Assembly: GCF_024171955.1 (NCBI RefSeq)
Contig: NZ_JAMTCS010000007.1
Coordinates: 248,001-312,000, forward strand
Reading direction: 5' to 3'
Length of the DNA stretch: 64,000 nucleotides
DNA from: Promicromonospora thailandica
GTDB taxonomy: Bacteria; Actinomycetota; Actinomycetes; Actinomycetales; Cellulomonadaceae
Made by a program: the position numbers and the translations under genes. The notes under the pieces are model-generated. The model was not told the DNA's origin. It did no database searches and saw only the letters and a program-made list of their open reading frames with translations. Positions 33,318 to 42,036 of the stretch are shown one piece after another. Each line of letters opens with the position of its first letter. Positions within the stretch are counted from its first letter, which is position 1.

Positions 33318-33570
33318 GACGGGAGAGTCCGGTCCGCAGCGCCGTCCTCGGACGACGTCGGAGCCGGCGCCGAAGGAGCAAACCCTCCCCGGGAATCTCT
33401 CAGGCCCCAGTACCGCCACGGCGAGGCAACTCTGGAAAGCGAGCCACCCCGCCGTCGGGCAGGGCGGCTCCACCGACGGTGCAAGCCGGCGCGCCCCGTC
33501 CCGCGAGGGAAGGCGGACCGGCAAAACTCTCAGGTCGACGCCCGGCGTCCGATGACAGAGCGGGGAGGGA
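33318..33570 (+). ncRNA. Tandem glycine riboswitch (gcvT type)
   Basis: Two glycine aptamers in series upstream of gcvP. The first runs about 33318-33442, with GGGAGAGTCC, GCCGAAGGAGCAA and CTCTCAGG. The second runs about 33443-33570, with GCAAGCCGGCGCG, GGCAAAACTCTCAGG and the closing GACAGAGCGGGGAGGG. The conserved CTCTCAGG element occurs in both. Glycine binding would raise expression of glycine cleavage genes. Confidence 0.93.
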
Positions 33571-33611
33571 CCGCAGTCGTCCCCACGCCCTCGGACAGCC
33601 AGGAGCCCGCC

Positions 33612-36503
33612 GTGAGCACGCCCCACAACCCCGACGTCTTCGCCGACCGGCACCTCGGTCCGCGCGGCCGCGAGGTCCGCACCATGCTGGACCAGCTCGG
33701 CATCGACACGATGGACACCCTGGTGGACCGGGCGGTCCCCAAGGCGATCCGCACCCAGGCGCCGCTGAACCTGCCCGCCGCGCGCACCGAGGCCGAGGTG
33801 CTCGCCCACCTGCGCGACCTCGCGGCGAAGAACCAGGTCAAGACCCAGATGATCGGCCAGGGCTTCTACGGCACGCACACGCCCGCCGTCATCCGCCGCA
33901 ACGTGCTCGAGTCGCCCGCCTGGTACACGGCCTACACGCCGTACCAGCCGGAGATCAGCCAGGGCCGGCTGGAGGCCCTGCTCAACTTCCAGACCGCGGT
34001 CGAGGACCTCACGGGCCTCGAGATCGCGAACGCGTCGCTGCTCGACGAGGCCAGCGCGGTCGCGGAGGCCGTCGCCCTCATGTGGCGGGCGTCGCGGGCC
34101 AAGGAGGGTTACGTCGTCCTCGACGCCGACCTGTTCGGCCAGTCGCTCGCCGTCGCGCGCGGTCGCGCCGAGGCCATCGGCCTGCCCGTCGTGGTCGCCG
34201 ACCTCAGCGACGGTCTCCAGGCAGGGCTCGACGCCGCCGGCACCGAGCTGCCCGCCGGCCAGCTCGTCGGCGTCGTGATCCAGCAGGCCGGCGCCTCCGG
34301 CCGGGTGCTCGACGCGCGCGCCGTGGTCGCCGAGGCCAAGGCGGCCGGCGCGCTCGTCACGGTCGCGACCGACCTGCTCGCCCTGACGCTCCTGGTCAGC
34401 CCCGGTGAGCTCGGCGCCGACATCTCCGTGGGCTCCGCCCAGCGCTTCGGCGTCCCGCTGTTCTACGGCGGCCCGCACGCCGCGTACATGGCGGTGAAGA
34501 AGGGTCTGGAGCGGCAGCTCCCGGGCCGCCTGGTCGGGGTCTCGATCGACGTCGACGGCGCCGCCGGCTACCGCCTCGCGCTGGCCACCCGCGAGCAGCA
34601 CATCCGCCGCGAGAAGGCCACGAGCAACATCTGCACCGCCCAGGCGCTGCTGGCCATCGTGGCCAGCATGTACGCGGTCTACCACGGTCCGGAGGGCCTG
34701 AAGGCGATCGCGACCCGTGTGCACGGGTACGCGTTGTCTCTCGCCGAGGGCATTCACGCCTCAGGGTTCAGGATCGAGCACGACGTCTTCTTCGACACCG
34801 TCCGTATCGAGGTGCCGGGCCGGGCCCAGGAGCTCGCCCGCGCCGCGGCCGACGCCGGGTACAACCTCTTCGTTCCGGACGCCGACCACGTGCAGATCAG
34901 CACGGACGAGACCACTACGGCGCAGGATGTTGCGAACGTGCTCGCAGTATTCTCGGACGAGCCCTTCGACGTGTCCGGTCCGGTCCTCGACCCGGCCCTG
35001 CCGGCGGAGATGGTCCGGACCACCGACTACCTGCAGCACCCCATCTTCCACAGCCACCGCTCCGAGACGAGCATGCTGCGCTACCTGCGCAAGCTCTCGG
35101 ACAAGGACCTGGCGCTCGACCGCACCATGATCCCGCTGGGCTCCTGCACCATGAAGCTCAACGCGACCGCCGAGATGGAGGCCATCTCCTGGCCCGGCTT
35201 CGCGGACATCCACCCCTACGCGCCGGCCGACCAGACCCAGGGCTACACCGAGCTCGTCACCGCGCTCGAGGCTCAGCTCGCCGAGATCACCGGGTACGCC
35301 GCCGTGTCCGTGCAGCCCAACGCCGGCAGCCAGGGCGAGTTCGCCGGCCTGCTCGCGATCAAGGGCTACCACGCCTCCCGCGGCGAGCAGCACCGCGACA
35401 TCGTGCTCATCCCCGCCTCCGCGCACGGCACCAACGCGGCGTCGGCGGCGCTCGCGGGCCTGCGCGTCGTGGTGGTCGCCACGGCCGACGACGGCGAGAT
35501 CCTGCTCGACGACCTGCGCGCCAAGCTGGAGCAGCACGGCCCCCAGGTCGCGGGGATCATGATCACCTACCCGTCCACGCACGGCGTGTACGAGGAGCAC
35601 GTGCGCGAGGTCTGCGACCTGGTGCACGAGGCGGGCGGCCAGGTCTACATCGACGGCGCCAACCTGAACGCCCTGGTGGGCCTGGCCCGGCCGGGCGAGT
35701 TCGGCGGCGACGTGTCGCACCTCAACCTGCACAAGACGTTCTGCATCCCGCACGGCGGCGGTGGCCCCGGCGTCGGCCCGGTCGCGGTGGCCGAGCACCT
35801 CGTGCCGTTCCTCCCGGGCGACCCGACCCCCGGCGCGCTCACGGGTGAGGCCGCCGCGGCGGGCGTCCCGGTGTCCGCGACCCGGTACGGCTCGGCAGGC
35901 ATCCTCCCCATCTCGTACGCCTACGTGGCCCTCATGGGCCCGGACGGGCTGACCGAGGCGACCAAGGCCGCCGTCCTCACCGCGAACTACGTGGCCAGCC
36001 GCCTCGACCCGCACTTCCCCGTGCTGTACACCGGCCCGAACGGGCTGGTGGCGCACGAGTGCATCCTCGACCTGCGCCAGATCACCGCCGAGACCGGCGT
36101 GACCGCGGAGGACGTGTCCAAGCGCCTCATGGACTACGGCTTCCACGCCCCCACGCTCGCCTTCCCCGTGCCCGGCACGCTGATGGTGGAGCCCACGGAG
36201 TCGGAGGACCTGGCAGAGCTCGACCGGTTCATCGACGCGATGATCGCCATCCGCGGCGAGATCGACGCCGTCGGCGCGGGCACCTGGCCGCGTGACGACA
36301 ACCCGCTGCACAACGCGCCGCACACGGCCGCGTCGCTGCTGGGCGACGAGTGGGACAAGCCCTACTCCCGCGAGCTGGCCGCGTTCCCCGTGGCGAGCCT
36401 GCGCGCCACCAAGTACTGGCCCCCGGTGCGCCGCATCGACGGGGCCAAGGGTGACCGCAACCTCGTGTGCGCGTGCCCGCCGATCGAAGCCTTCACCGAG
36501 TGA
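33612..36503 (+). CDS. gcvP: Glycine dehydrogenase (decarboxylating), P-protein
   Basis: A 963-residue PLP enzyme that decarboxylates glycine and passes the aminomethyl group to the lipoyl arm of GcvH. The PLP Lys708 sits in [16 protein letters not shown], and [12 protein letters not shown] and GSCTMKLNA are present. It has full length for single-chain P-protein, with fused alpha and beta halves. An ATG at 33552 is in frame but lies inside the riboswitch's closing stem (GATGACAGAG). The GTG at 33612 follows AGGAG at 8 bases and gives the usual length, so I chose it. Confidence 0.96.
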   Translation: MSTPHNPDVFADRHLGPRGREVRTMLDQLGIDTMDTLVDRAVPKAIRTQAPLNLPAARTEAEVLAHLRDLAAKNQVKTQMIGQGFYGTHTPAVIRRNVLESPAWYTAYTPYQPEISQGRLEALLNFQTAVEDLTGLEIANASLLDEASAVAEAVALMWRASRAKEGYVVLDADLFGQSLAVARGRAEAIGLPVVVADLSDGLQAGLDAAGTELPAGQLVGVVIQQAGASGRVLDARAVVAEAKAAGALVTVATDLLALTLLVSPGELGADISVGSAQRFGVPLFYGGPHAAYMAVKKGLERQLPGRLVGVSIDVDGAAGYRLALATREQHIRREKATSNICTAQALLAIVASMYAVYHGPEGLKAIATRVHGYALSLAEGIHASGFRIEHDVFFDTVRIEVPGRAQELARAAADAGYNLFVPDADHVQISTDETTTAQDVANVLAVFSDEPFDVSGPVLDPALPAEMVRTTDYLQHPIFHSHRSETSMLRYLRKLSDKDLALDRTMIPLGSCTMKLNATAEMEAISWPGFADIHPYAPADQTQGYTELVTALEAQLAEITGYAAVSVQPNAGSQGEFAGLLAIKGYHASRGEQHRDIVLIPASAHGTNAASAALAGLRVVVVATADDGEILLDDLRAKLEQHGPQVAGIMITYPSTHGVYEEHVREVCDLVHEAGGQVYIDGANLNALVGLARPGEFGGDVSHLNLHKTFCIPHGGGGPGVGPVAVAEHLVPFLPGDPTPGALTGEAAAAGVPVSATRYGSAGILPISYAYVALMGPDGLTEATKAAVLTANYVASRLDPHFPVLYTGPNGLVAHECILDLRQITAETGVTAEDVSKRLMDYGFHAPTLAFPVPGTLMVEPTESEDLAELDRFIDAMIAIRGEIDAVGAGTWPRDDNPLHNAPHTAASLLGDEWDKPYSRELAAFPVASLRATKYWPPVRRIDGAKGDRNLVCACPPIEAFTE

Positions 36504-37681
36504 TGGGACCTGCCGTGACCGACAAGACGACCCCGCTCCACGACGAGCACGTGGCGCTGGGCGCCTCGATGACGCCGTTCGGCGGCTGGCTGATGCCGCT
36601 GCGGTACACCTCCGACCTGGCGGAGCACCGCGCGGTGCGCGGGACCGCCGGCCTGTTCGACCTCTCGCACATGGGCAACATCGAGGTGACGGGGCCGGAC
36701 GCCGCCGCGTTCCTCGACCACGCCCTCGTGGGCTGGATCTCGAAGGTGCGTGAGATGGGTGCGCGCTATTCGATGATCTGCGCCGAGGACGGCAGCGTGC
36801 TGGACGACCTGATCGTCTACCACAAGGCTCCCGGGGTGTACTCGGTGGTCGCCAACGCCGCCAACGCGACGCTCGTGCTGGGCGAGCTGGAGCAGCGCGC
36901 CGCCGGGTTCGACGTGGTGCTCAAGGACGTCCAGCCGGGTCAGGCCCTGATCGCGGTGCAGGGGCCGCGGGCCGCGGAGATCCTCCGCGCGACCGCGTGC
37001 CTCGAGGAGGACGCCGAGATCTCGGGCGGCACCGCCTTCGCCGACCTCAGGTACTACGCCTGCATGGGCATGCGGTTCGAGGGTGAGCAGGTGCTCGTCG
37101 GCCGCACCGGGTACACGGGCGAGGACGGGTTCGAGATCTGGGTCCCGGCCGAACGCGCCGTGTCCCTGTGGCGCGCGCTGCTCGCCGCGGGTGAGCCGTT
37201 CGACCTGGTGCCGGCAGGCCTGTCGGCCCGCGACTCGCTCCGCCTGGAGGCGGGCATGCCGCTCTACGGGCACGAGCTCGACACGACGACCACGCCGTTC
37301 GAGGCGGGGCTGGGGCGCGTCGTGCGCCTCGACAAGGTGTCCGACGACGGCGCGCCGATCCCCTTCGTGGGCCGCGACGCCCTGGCGGCGCGCAAGGCGT
37401 CGCCGCCGGCGCGCGTGCTCGTGGGCCTGCGCGGCGAGGGCCGGCGCCCGGCCCGCGCGGACTACCCGGTCGTGCTGCGCGGCGAGGGCTCCGAGCCCGG
37501 CGCGACCGTCGGCACGGTCACCTCGGGTGCGCCGTCGCCCACCCTCGGGTACCCGATCGCCCTGGCCTACGTGACCCCCGAGGTCTCCGCCGAGGGCACG
37601 GAGCTCGCGGTCGACGTGCGTGGCAGGGCCGAACCGTTCGTGGTGGTGCCCGTGCCGTTCTACCGTCGTCCCCAGAACTGA
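36503..37681 (+). CDS. gcvT: Glycine cleavage system aminomethyltransferase, T-protein
   Basis: A 392-residue tetrahydrofolate-dependent enzyme that releases ammonia and makes methylene-THF from the aminomethyl-lipoyl group. The N-terminal TPLHDEHVALGASMTPFGGW and LFDLSHMGN, QGPRA, GYTGEDGFEIWV and the late RDSLRLEAGMPLYGHEL are diagnostic. The ATG at 36503 overlaps the gcvP stop (TGATG). A GTG at 36515 is the other plausible start. Second gene of gcvPTH. Confidence 0.95.
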   Translation: MGPAVTDKTTPLHDEHVALGASMTPFGGWLMPLRYTSDLAEHRAVRGTAGLFDLSHMGNIEVTGPDAAAFLDHALVGWISKVREMGARYSMICAEDGSVLDDLIVYHKAPGVYSVVANAANATLVLGELEQRAAGFDVVLKDVQPGQALIAVQGPRAAEILRATACLEEDAEISGGTAFADLRYYACMGMRFEGEQVLVGRTGYTGEDGFEIWVPAERAVSLWRALLAAGEPFDLVPAGLSARDSLRLEAGMPLYGHELDTTTTPFEAGLGRVVRLDKVSDDGAPIPFVGRDALAARKASPPARVLVGLRGEGRRPARADYPVVLRGEGSEPGATVGTVTSGAPSPTLGYPIALAYVTPEVSAEGTELAVDVRGRAEPFVVVPVPFYRRPQN

Positions 37682-37712
37682 CCCACCCCTCCCGGAACCG
37701 CAAGGAGCTGTC

Positions 37713-38084
37713 ATGGCCGACTTCCCCGAGAACCTGAAGTACACCACCGAGCACGAGTGGCTGGACGGGTCCACCCCCGCCGTCATCGGCGTGACCGACG
37801 TCGCGGCCGAGGCGCTGGGTGACGTGGTCTACCTGGAGCTGCCCGAGGTGGGCGCCCAGGTCGAGGCCGGTGCCGTGGTGGGCGAGATCGAGTCCACCAA
37901 GTCCGTGTCCGAGCTGTACTCCCCGGTCAGCGGCACGGTCGCCGAGGTGAACACCGAGGCCGTCGACAACCCCGAGATCGTGAACGAGGACCCGTACGGC
38001 AAGGGCTGGCTGTTCAAGGTCGAGGTGACCGGCACGGGCGAGCTGCTCAGCGCCGCGGAGTACGCCGCGCACACCGGGAACTGA
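37713..38084 (+). CDS. gcvH: Glycine cleavage system H protein
   Basis: A 123-residue lipoyl carrier that shuttles the aminomethyl group between P and T proteins. Lys63 in GEIESTKSVSELYSP is the lipoylation site. The N-terminal KYTTEHEWL and C-terminal GKGWLFKVEV are typical. AAGGAG precedes the ATG. Last gene of gcvPTH; a strong hairpin follows. Confidence 0.96.
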   Translation: MADFPENLKYTTEHEWLDGSTPAVIGVTDVAAEALGDVVYLELPEVGAQVEAGAVVGEIESTKSVSELYSPVSGTVAEVNTEAVDNPEIVNEDPYGKGWLFKVEVTGTGELLSAAEYAAHTGN

Positions 38085-38093
38085 CCCCGACGG

Positions 38094-38134
38094 CGGCCCC
38101 CGGCGGGCGCGGCACACAGACCGCCGGGGGGCCG
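38094..38134 (+). terminator. Terminator after gcvH
   Basis: CGGCCCCCGGCGG (38094-38106) pairs with CCGCCGGGGGGCCG (38121-38134) with a single bulged G and a 14-base loop. A run of A follows rather than U. Confidence 0.65.
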
Positions 38135-38199
38135 CAGGCGCGAAAAATAACGCCGTCAGCGGTCACTCGCTCGCGCTCTCCGGGTGATCTGTGTCTCGA

Positions 38200-38217
38200 A
38201 ACGGTAACGGTTACGTT
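38200..38217. promoter_or_regulatory. GTAAC-G-GTTAC palindrome upstream of the LuxR-type gene
   Basis: GTAAC and GTTAC arms (38204-38214) separated by one base, flanked by AACG and CGTT, lie about 110 bases upstream of a DNA-binding protein gene in an AT-richer stretch. It looks like an operator. Its protein is unknown; CcpA/LacI-type or autoregulation are possible. Confidence 0.35.
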
Positions 38218-38324
38218 TTCCTCCGAGAACCGCGTCATGAAGTCCATGCAGGTGCGTTCTTCCCCATAGCAGCATCCGTAGGCCGGAACCCCAGAGCCGG
38301 CCGCTGTGTGGAGGAAAAATAATC

Positions 38325-38549
38325 ATGACCGCGATGACCCTAGAACACCGTGTGCCCAGCCTCACCCGCCGTGAGCGGGTAATCCTGGCGAACCTCAGCG
38401 AGGACGCCACGCTCGAGCAGATCGCTCGGCGCCTGTACGTCACCCGCAACACGGTGAAGACGCAGGTGCGCAGTGTCTACCGCAAGCTCGGCGTGTCCTC
38501 GCGCGCCGAGGCCATCGCGAAGGCTCACGAGTACCAGCTCGCCGACTGA
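38325..38549 (+). CDS. Solo LuxR-type helix-turn-helix protein
   Basis: A 74-residue protein that is little more than a LuxR/FixJ C-terminal DNA-binding domain. LTRRERVILANLSEDATLEQ and ARRLYVTRNTVKTQVRSVYR are followed by KLGVSSRAEAIAKA. No receiver, kinase or autoinducer domain is attached. The strong ribosome site GGAGGAA lies 9-10 bases from the ATG. Function unknown; such stand-alone HTHs often modulate stress or developmental regulons. Confidence 0.88.
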   Translation: MTAMTLEHRVPSLTRRERVILANLSEDATLEQIARRLYVTRNTVKTQVRSVYRKLGVSSRAEAIAKAHEYQLAD

Positions 38550-38668
38550 GCCGAGCAGAGCCGCAGCTCAGACGACGCAGGTCCACGACGACGGCGCCCT
38601 CCCCAGAGGTGCCGTCGTCGTCCTGTGTCCGGGGTCGGGCAGGAGGGCCGGGTGGGAGACTGCTCGGC

Positions 38669-39094
38669 ATGCAGGAGACGCGCATCGACGTGGTCGCCGC
38701 GGCGATCGTGGACGACCTCGACCACCCCACCCGGCTGCTCGCCGCACGCCGTTCGGCGCCGCCGGCTCTCGCCGGCCGCTGGGAGCTGCCGGGCGGCAAG
38801 GTGGAGCCGGGCGAGGACCGGCTCGCCGCGCTGCACCGCGAACTCGCGGAGGAGCTCGGCGTGACGGTGACGCTGGGCGCGGAGCTCCCGGCGTCGGACG
38901 GCGAGGGCTGGCCGATCACGCCCGTCCACCGCATGCGGGTCTGGTTCGCCACCCTGCGGGAGGGCGACCCGACCCCGCTGGAGGACCATGACGAGCTGCG
39001 CTGGCTCGGTGCCGGCGAGCTGGACGACGTGCCGTGGCTGGACGGCGACGTGGAGATCGTCGCCGCGCTGTCCCGCTCGTTCCAGCGGTCCTAA
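38669..39094 (+). CDS. NUDIX hydrolase (MutT/8-oxo-dGTPase-like)
   Basis: A 141-residue pyrophosphatase. The Nudix box GGKVEPGEDRLAALHRELAE followed by ELG matches GX5EX7REUXEEXGU. The N-terminal VVAAAIVDD and RWELPGGKVEPGE resemble MutT enzymes that hydrolyse oxidised nucleotides. Substrate is not proven. The 3' end overlaps the next reverse-strand gene by 4 bases. Confidence 0.9.
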   Translation: MQETRIDVVAAAIVDDLDHPTRLLAARRSAPPALAGRWELPGGKVEPGEDRLAALHRELAEELGVTVTLGAELPASDGEGWPITPVHRMRVWFATLREGDPTPLEDHDELRWLGAGELDDVPWLDGDVEIVAALSRSFQRS

Positions 39095-39906
39095 CGGGCC
39101 GCGGCCTGCACCCGGTTGCGGGCCGCGGCAGCCCGGTGGCCCAGCGGCACGAACGCGCCGTCCATGAGCACGGGCACCACGTCGGTGGCGTCCAGGTCGG
39201 TGGCGATCGTGACGTCGTCGGCAAACCCGGAGTCGAGCAGCTCGCGGCCGCTCGCGGAGCCGCCCACGAAGTCGACCACGTCCTTGGTGCCCTTCCAGAG
39301 CGTCGCGGTAGCGGCCGTCTCGGGGGAGATGCTGACGCCGGGCAGCATCGACGTGAGGCGCGCCGCGATGGCCCCCACGGCGAGGTGGTCCTCGAGCGCG
39401 GGCCGCAGCGTGTCGTCCGGCCACCGCTCGCCCACGGGGACCAGCACGACGTCGTGCCGCTCGGACGCGTCGAGGTGCGCGGCCGCCAGACCGGCCACGG
39501 CCTTCGCGTTGCGGAGGCTACCCGTGACGATGAGGGCGCCGCGGTTCGCGATCGTGTGGCAGATCTGTGCGGCGCCCGGCGACGGGAGCACCAGGCGCTC
39601 GGCGTCGAGGTCCTGCAGCGACGCGGGCGAGATGCTGATGCCGTCCTCCCACCGCGGACCCGCCAGCGCGGCGCGCATGGTGCGGGCCAGCCGGGCCGCG
39701 CCGGCGGGATCGTGGTACGGGAACGGGTAGACCCCCGCTCCCTGTTCACAGGCGACGGTGACGGTGGTCGAGAAGGAGAGCACGTCCACGACGACCACGA
39801 GCGACGCGCGCGCATCCGTGGCGGTGAGGGCGAGTGCGCCGGAGATGCCCCAGTCCGTGCGTACACGGGCGGGACGCTGGTCGAAGGCAGGGGACGTGTT
39901 TGCCAC
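39091..39906 (-). CDS. ComB-like 2-phosphosulfolactate phosphatase
   Basis: A 271-residue protein of the ComB family. The motifs are VVVVDVLSFSTTVTVACEQG, LPSPGAAQICHTI, ALIVTGSLRNAKAVA and VLVPVGERWPDDTLRPALED. ComB hydrolyses 2-phosphosulfolactate in coenzyme M synthesis. Actinobacteria lack that pathway in general, so the true substrate is probably a different phosphate ester. The reverse-strand start is the ATG at 39906. Confidence 0.85.
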   Translation of the reverse strand: MANTSPAFDQRPARVRTDWGISGALALTATDARASLVVVVDVLSFSTTVTVACEQGAGVYPFPYHDPAGAARLARTMRAALAGPRWEDGISISPASLQDLDAERLVLPSPGAAQICHTIANRGALIVTGSLRNAKAVAGLAAAHLDASERHDVVLVPVGERWPDDTLRPALEDHLAVGAIAARLTSMLPGVSISPETAATATLWKGTKDVVDFVGGSASGRELLDSGFADDVTIATDLDATDVVPVLMDGAFVPLGHRAAAARNRVQAAAR

Positions 39907-40345
39907 GTCCGCATCGTAGTGTCACCCGGACGCGCCCCTTGTTCGCGCTCAGCGAACAACGGTTGCGGTTCGGGTACTTTTCACACCTCGGTCGGCGGGG
40001 GCCCGTCCAGTGGGTGCCGACCACCGGACGTGGCCCGACGACCTCGGACGGGCCTGTGCGGCTGGTCCAGGCGGCCGCCCTGGGCGTGGCCCGCGTTACC
40101 GGGCGTCCCTCTGACCTGCAGCGATGCTGGTCTGGGTGCGAGGCGAACCGATCCTGGTGCCGAGACCGGACCGGCGGTGCCCGCCCCGACACGGCTGGTG
40201 GGCGCGCTCGCTGAGCTCTCCGAGGCGCCGCCGCTACTAGCGCACCTGGAGCGGACTCGCACGTCGAGAACGCCGCAGAAGTCACCCCCGGCGCGGTCGC
40301 CGTCCCTCCGTCTCGTGGACACGCGCCGGACGGTAGATTTGGCCC
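39907..40345. other. 439-base intergenic region without a recognised gene
   Basis: No convincing coding frame. It contains a perfect inverted repeat TTGTTCGC-N5-GCGAACAA (39939-39959), only 33 bases upstream of the ComB-like start, and a 9-bp stem GGCCCGTCC (40000-40008) / GGACGGGCC (40046-40054). It could hold a structured RNA or a decayed gene; I cannot name either. Confidence 0.4.
39939..39959. promoter_or_regulatory. TTGTTCGC palindrome upstream of the ComB-like gene
   Basis: Perfect 8-bp arms with a 5-base GCTCA spacer, upstream of the reverse-strand ComB-like gene. It is an operator or a short hairpin. It is not an SOS box, which has GAAC and GTTC in the opposite order. Confidence 0.4.
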
Positions 40346-40564
40346 ATGAGCAACTTCGAGGTGGCCCGTAGGCAGAAGCAGGAGCCCACGGCGACCCTGC
40401 TGGTCCGCGTGATCGTGTGCTTCGCGCTGTTCCTGGCCGGGCTCGTCCTGATCGGGATCGGTTCGTCCGACACCGGGGCGTCGTCGCCCTTCCTGTTCGT
40501 GGGCGGGATCCTGACGGTCGGCCTCTCGTTCGGCCTGCCCATGATCGGCGCCACCGAGCGCTGA
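40346..40564 (+). CDS. Small two-pass membrane protein
   Basis: A 72-residue protein with two hydrophobic segments (about 19-38 and 48-67) and a short charged N-terminus (SNFEVARRQKQEP). It has no recognised family. A strong intrinsic terminator lies 45 bases downstream, which supports a real transcript. Translation from the ATG at 40346 lacks an obvious strong ribosome site. Confidence 0.65.
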   Translation: MSNFEVARRQKQEPTATLLVRVIVCFALFLAGLVLIGIGSSDTGASSPFLFVGGILTVGLSFGLPMIGATER

Positions 40565-40609
40565 CCCCGAGCGCTGACCCCGGGCGCGCTTCCCACACCC
40601 TTCCGAAGA

Positions 40610-40639
40610 GGGCCGCAGCCGTGCGCTGCGGCCCTTTTT
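40610..40639 (+). terminator. Rho-independent terminator
   Basis: A 10-bp perfect stem GGGCCGCAGC / GCTGCGGCCC with a 5-base loop is followed immediately by TTTTT. This is a textbook intrinsic terminator, ending the small membrane-protein gene. Confidence 0.92.
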
Positions 40640-40667
40640 CGCTGCCCTGAGCCGGCCCCGGACCGCC

Positions 40668-40700
40668 CCTGTGACCGCCGTGTCACCCGGAGGTCACAGG
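40668..40700. promoter_or_regulatory. Inverted repeat upstream of the first sugar importer
   Basis: CCTGTGACC and GGTCACAGG are perfect 9-bp arms 15 bases apart. An internal GTGAC-N6-GTCAC repeat (40671-40686) overlaps the left arm. It lies just before a TTGACA at 40714 that may be a -35. A regulator-binding cluster is likely; the protein is unknown. Confidence 0.45.
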
Positions 40701-40775
40701 TTTGTTAGAACCATTGACAGATTACGCGGCCTAGTGAAAACGTGACCAGCACCACCACGAAGGAGAGGGACGGTC

Positions 40776-42023
40776 ATGGCCCAGTACAAGAGGTTCGGCG
40801 GGATCATGGCGATCACGCTGGCCACGGCAACGGGACTCACAGCCTGCGGGTTCGGCGGGTCGTCATCGGGGGAGGAGGGCGGTGGCGCGACCACGATCGA
40901 CCTGCTCGTCCCCAGCTACTCCGACGCCACCCAGGGCCTGTGGAACGACGTGATCGCCGGGTTCGAGGAGGAGAACCCTGACATCACGGTGAACCTCCAG
41001 GTCGAGTCGTGGGACAACCTCGAGTCGGTCATCGCGACCAAGATCCAGGGCGGCGACGCACCCGACATCTACAACGGCGGTCCGTTCGCGGGCTTCGCCG
41101 AGGACGAGCTGCTCTACCCGGTCGAGGAGGTCACCTCTGAGGAGACCTACGCCGACTTCCAGCCCACGTTCCTGGAGAACGCCCAGGTGGGCGGCACCAC
41201 CTACGGTCTGCCATTCATCGCGTCGGCCCGCGCGCTGTTCGTGAACGACGCGCTGCTGGAGGAGGCGGGCGCCGAGGTTCCCGCGACGTGGGACGAGCTG
41301 CTCGAGTCCGCGAAGAAGGTCTCGGAGCTCGGCGGCGGCGTGGCCGGCTACGGCATGCCGCTCGGTTCCGAGGAGGCCCAGGCCGAGGCGGCCGTGTGGC
41401 TGTGGGGCGGCGGTGGTTCGTTCGGTGACGCCGACGCCATCACGGTCGACACCCCGGAGAACCTGGCCGGCGCCGAGTTCATCAAGACGATGATCGACGA
41501 GGGCGCCACCCAGGCCGACGCGGGTGCGACGGACCGCAGCCCGCTGTTCGACATCTTCGTCCAGGGCAAGGTCGGCATGCAGGTCGGCCTGCCGCCGAGC
41601 GTCGGCCAGATCGAGTCGGACAACCCCGACCTGGAGTACTCGATCCACCCGATCCCCACCGAGGACGGCTCGCCGTTCACGCTGGGCGTGGCGGACCACC
41701 TCATGGCGTTCCAGAACGACGGCGACAAGCAGGAGGCCATCACCGCCTTCTTCGACTACTTCTACACCGCCGACGTCTACGTGCCGTGGGTCCAGGCCGA
41801 GGGCTTCCTGCCCACCACGCTGTCCGGTTCGGAGGAGCTGGCCGGCGAGGAGTCGCTCGCGCCGTTCCTCGAGGTGCTGCCCGACGCGCAGTTCTACCCG
41901 ACCACCAACCCGGACTGGGCCGCCACGGACTCCGCGTTCAAGGCGCTCTTCGGCCAGCTCGACAGCAAGAAGTCCGCTGCGGACGTCCTGGCGGAGATCC
42001 AGGACCGGGTCGACCAGGGCTGA
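40776..42023 (+). CDS. Sugar ABC transporter substrate-binding lipoprotein
   Basis: A 415-residue extracytoplasmic solute-binding protein of the CUT1 (maltose/oligosaccharide) type. The lipobox LTAC ends at Cys24, so it is lipid-anchored after signal-peptidase II cleavage. The family-1 segments IDLLVPSYSDAT and VSELGGGVAGYGMPLG are seen. A GAAGGAGAGGGA purine-rich site precedes the ATG. It is followed by two permease genes, forming an importer whose ligand is unknown. No hydrolase or regulator gene is adjacent. Confidence 0.92.
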   Translation: MAQYKRFGGIMAITLATATGLTACGFGGSSSGEEGGGATTIDLLVPSYSDATQGLWNDVIAGFEEENPDITVNLQVESWDNLESVIATKIQGGDAPDIYNGGPFAGFAEDELLYPVEEVTSEETYADFQPTFLENAQVGGTTYGLPFIASARALFVNDALLEEAGAEVPATWDELLESAKKVSELGGGVAGYGMPLGSEEAQAEAAVWLWGGGGSFGDADAITVDTPENLAGAEFIKTMIDEGATQADAGATDRSPLFDIFVQGKVGMQVGLPPSVGQIESDNPDLEYSIHPIPTEDGSPFTLGVADHLMAFQNDGDKQEAITAFFDYFYTADVYVPWVQAEGFLPTTLSGSEELAGEESLAPFLEVLPDAQFYPTTNPDWAATDSAFKALFGQLDSKKSAADVLAEIQDRVDQG

Positions 42024-42036
42024 TCGGACGACTGTC

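Noticed and set aside
39939-39959. LexA SOS box
   Set aside because: The half-sites are GTTC then GAAC, the reverse of the SOS box order.
40668-40700. CRP/GlxR-type site (TGTGA-N6-TCACA)
   Set aside because: GTGA and TCAC are 8 bases apart inside the GTGAC-N6-GTCAC repeat, and the outer arms are 15 apart. The spacing does not fit.
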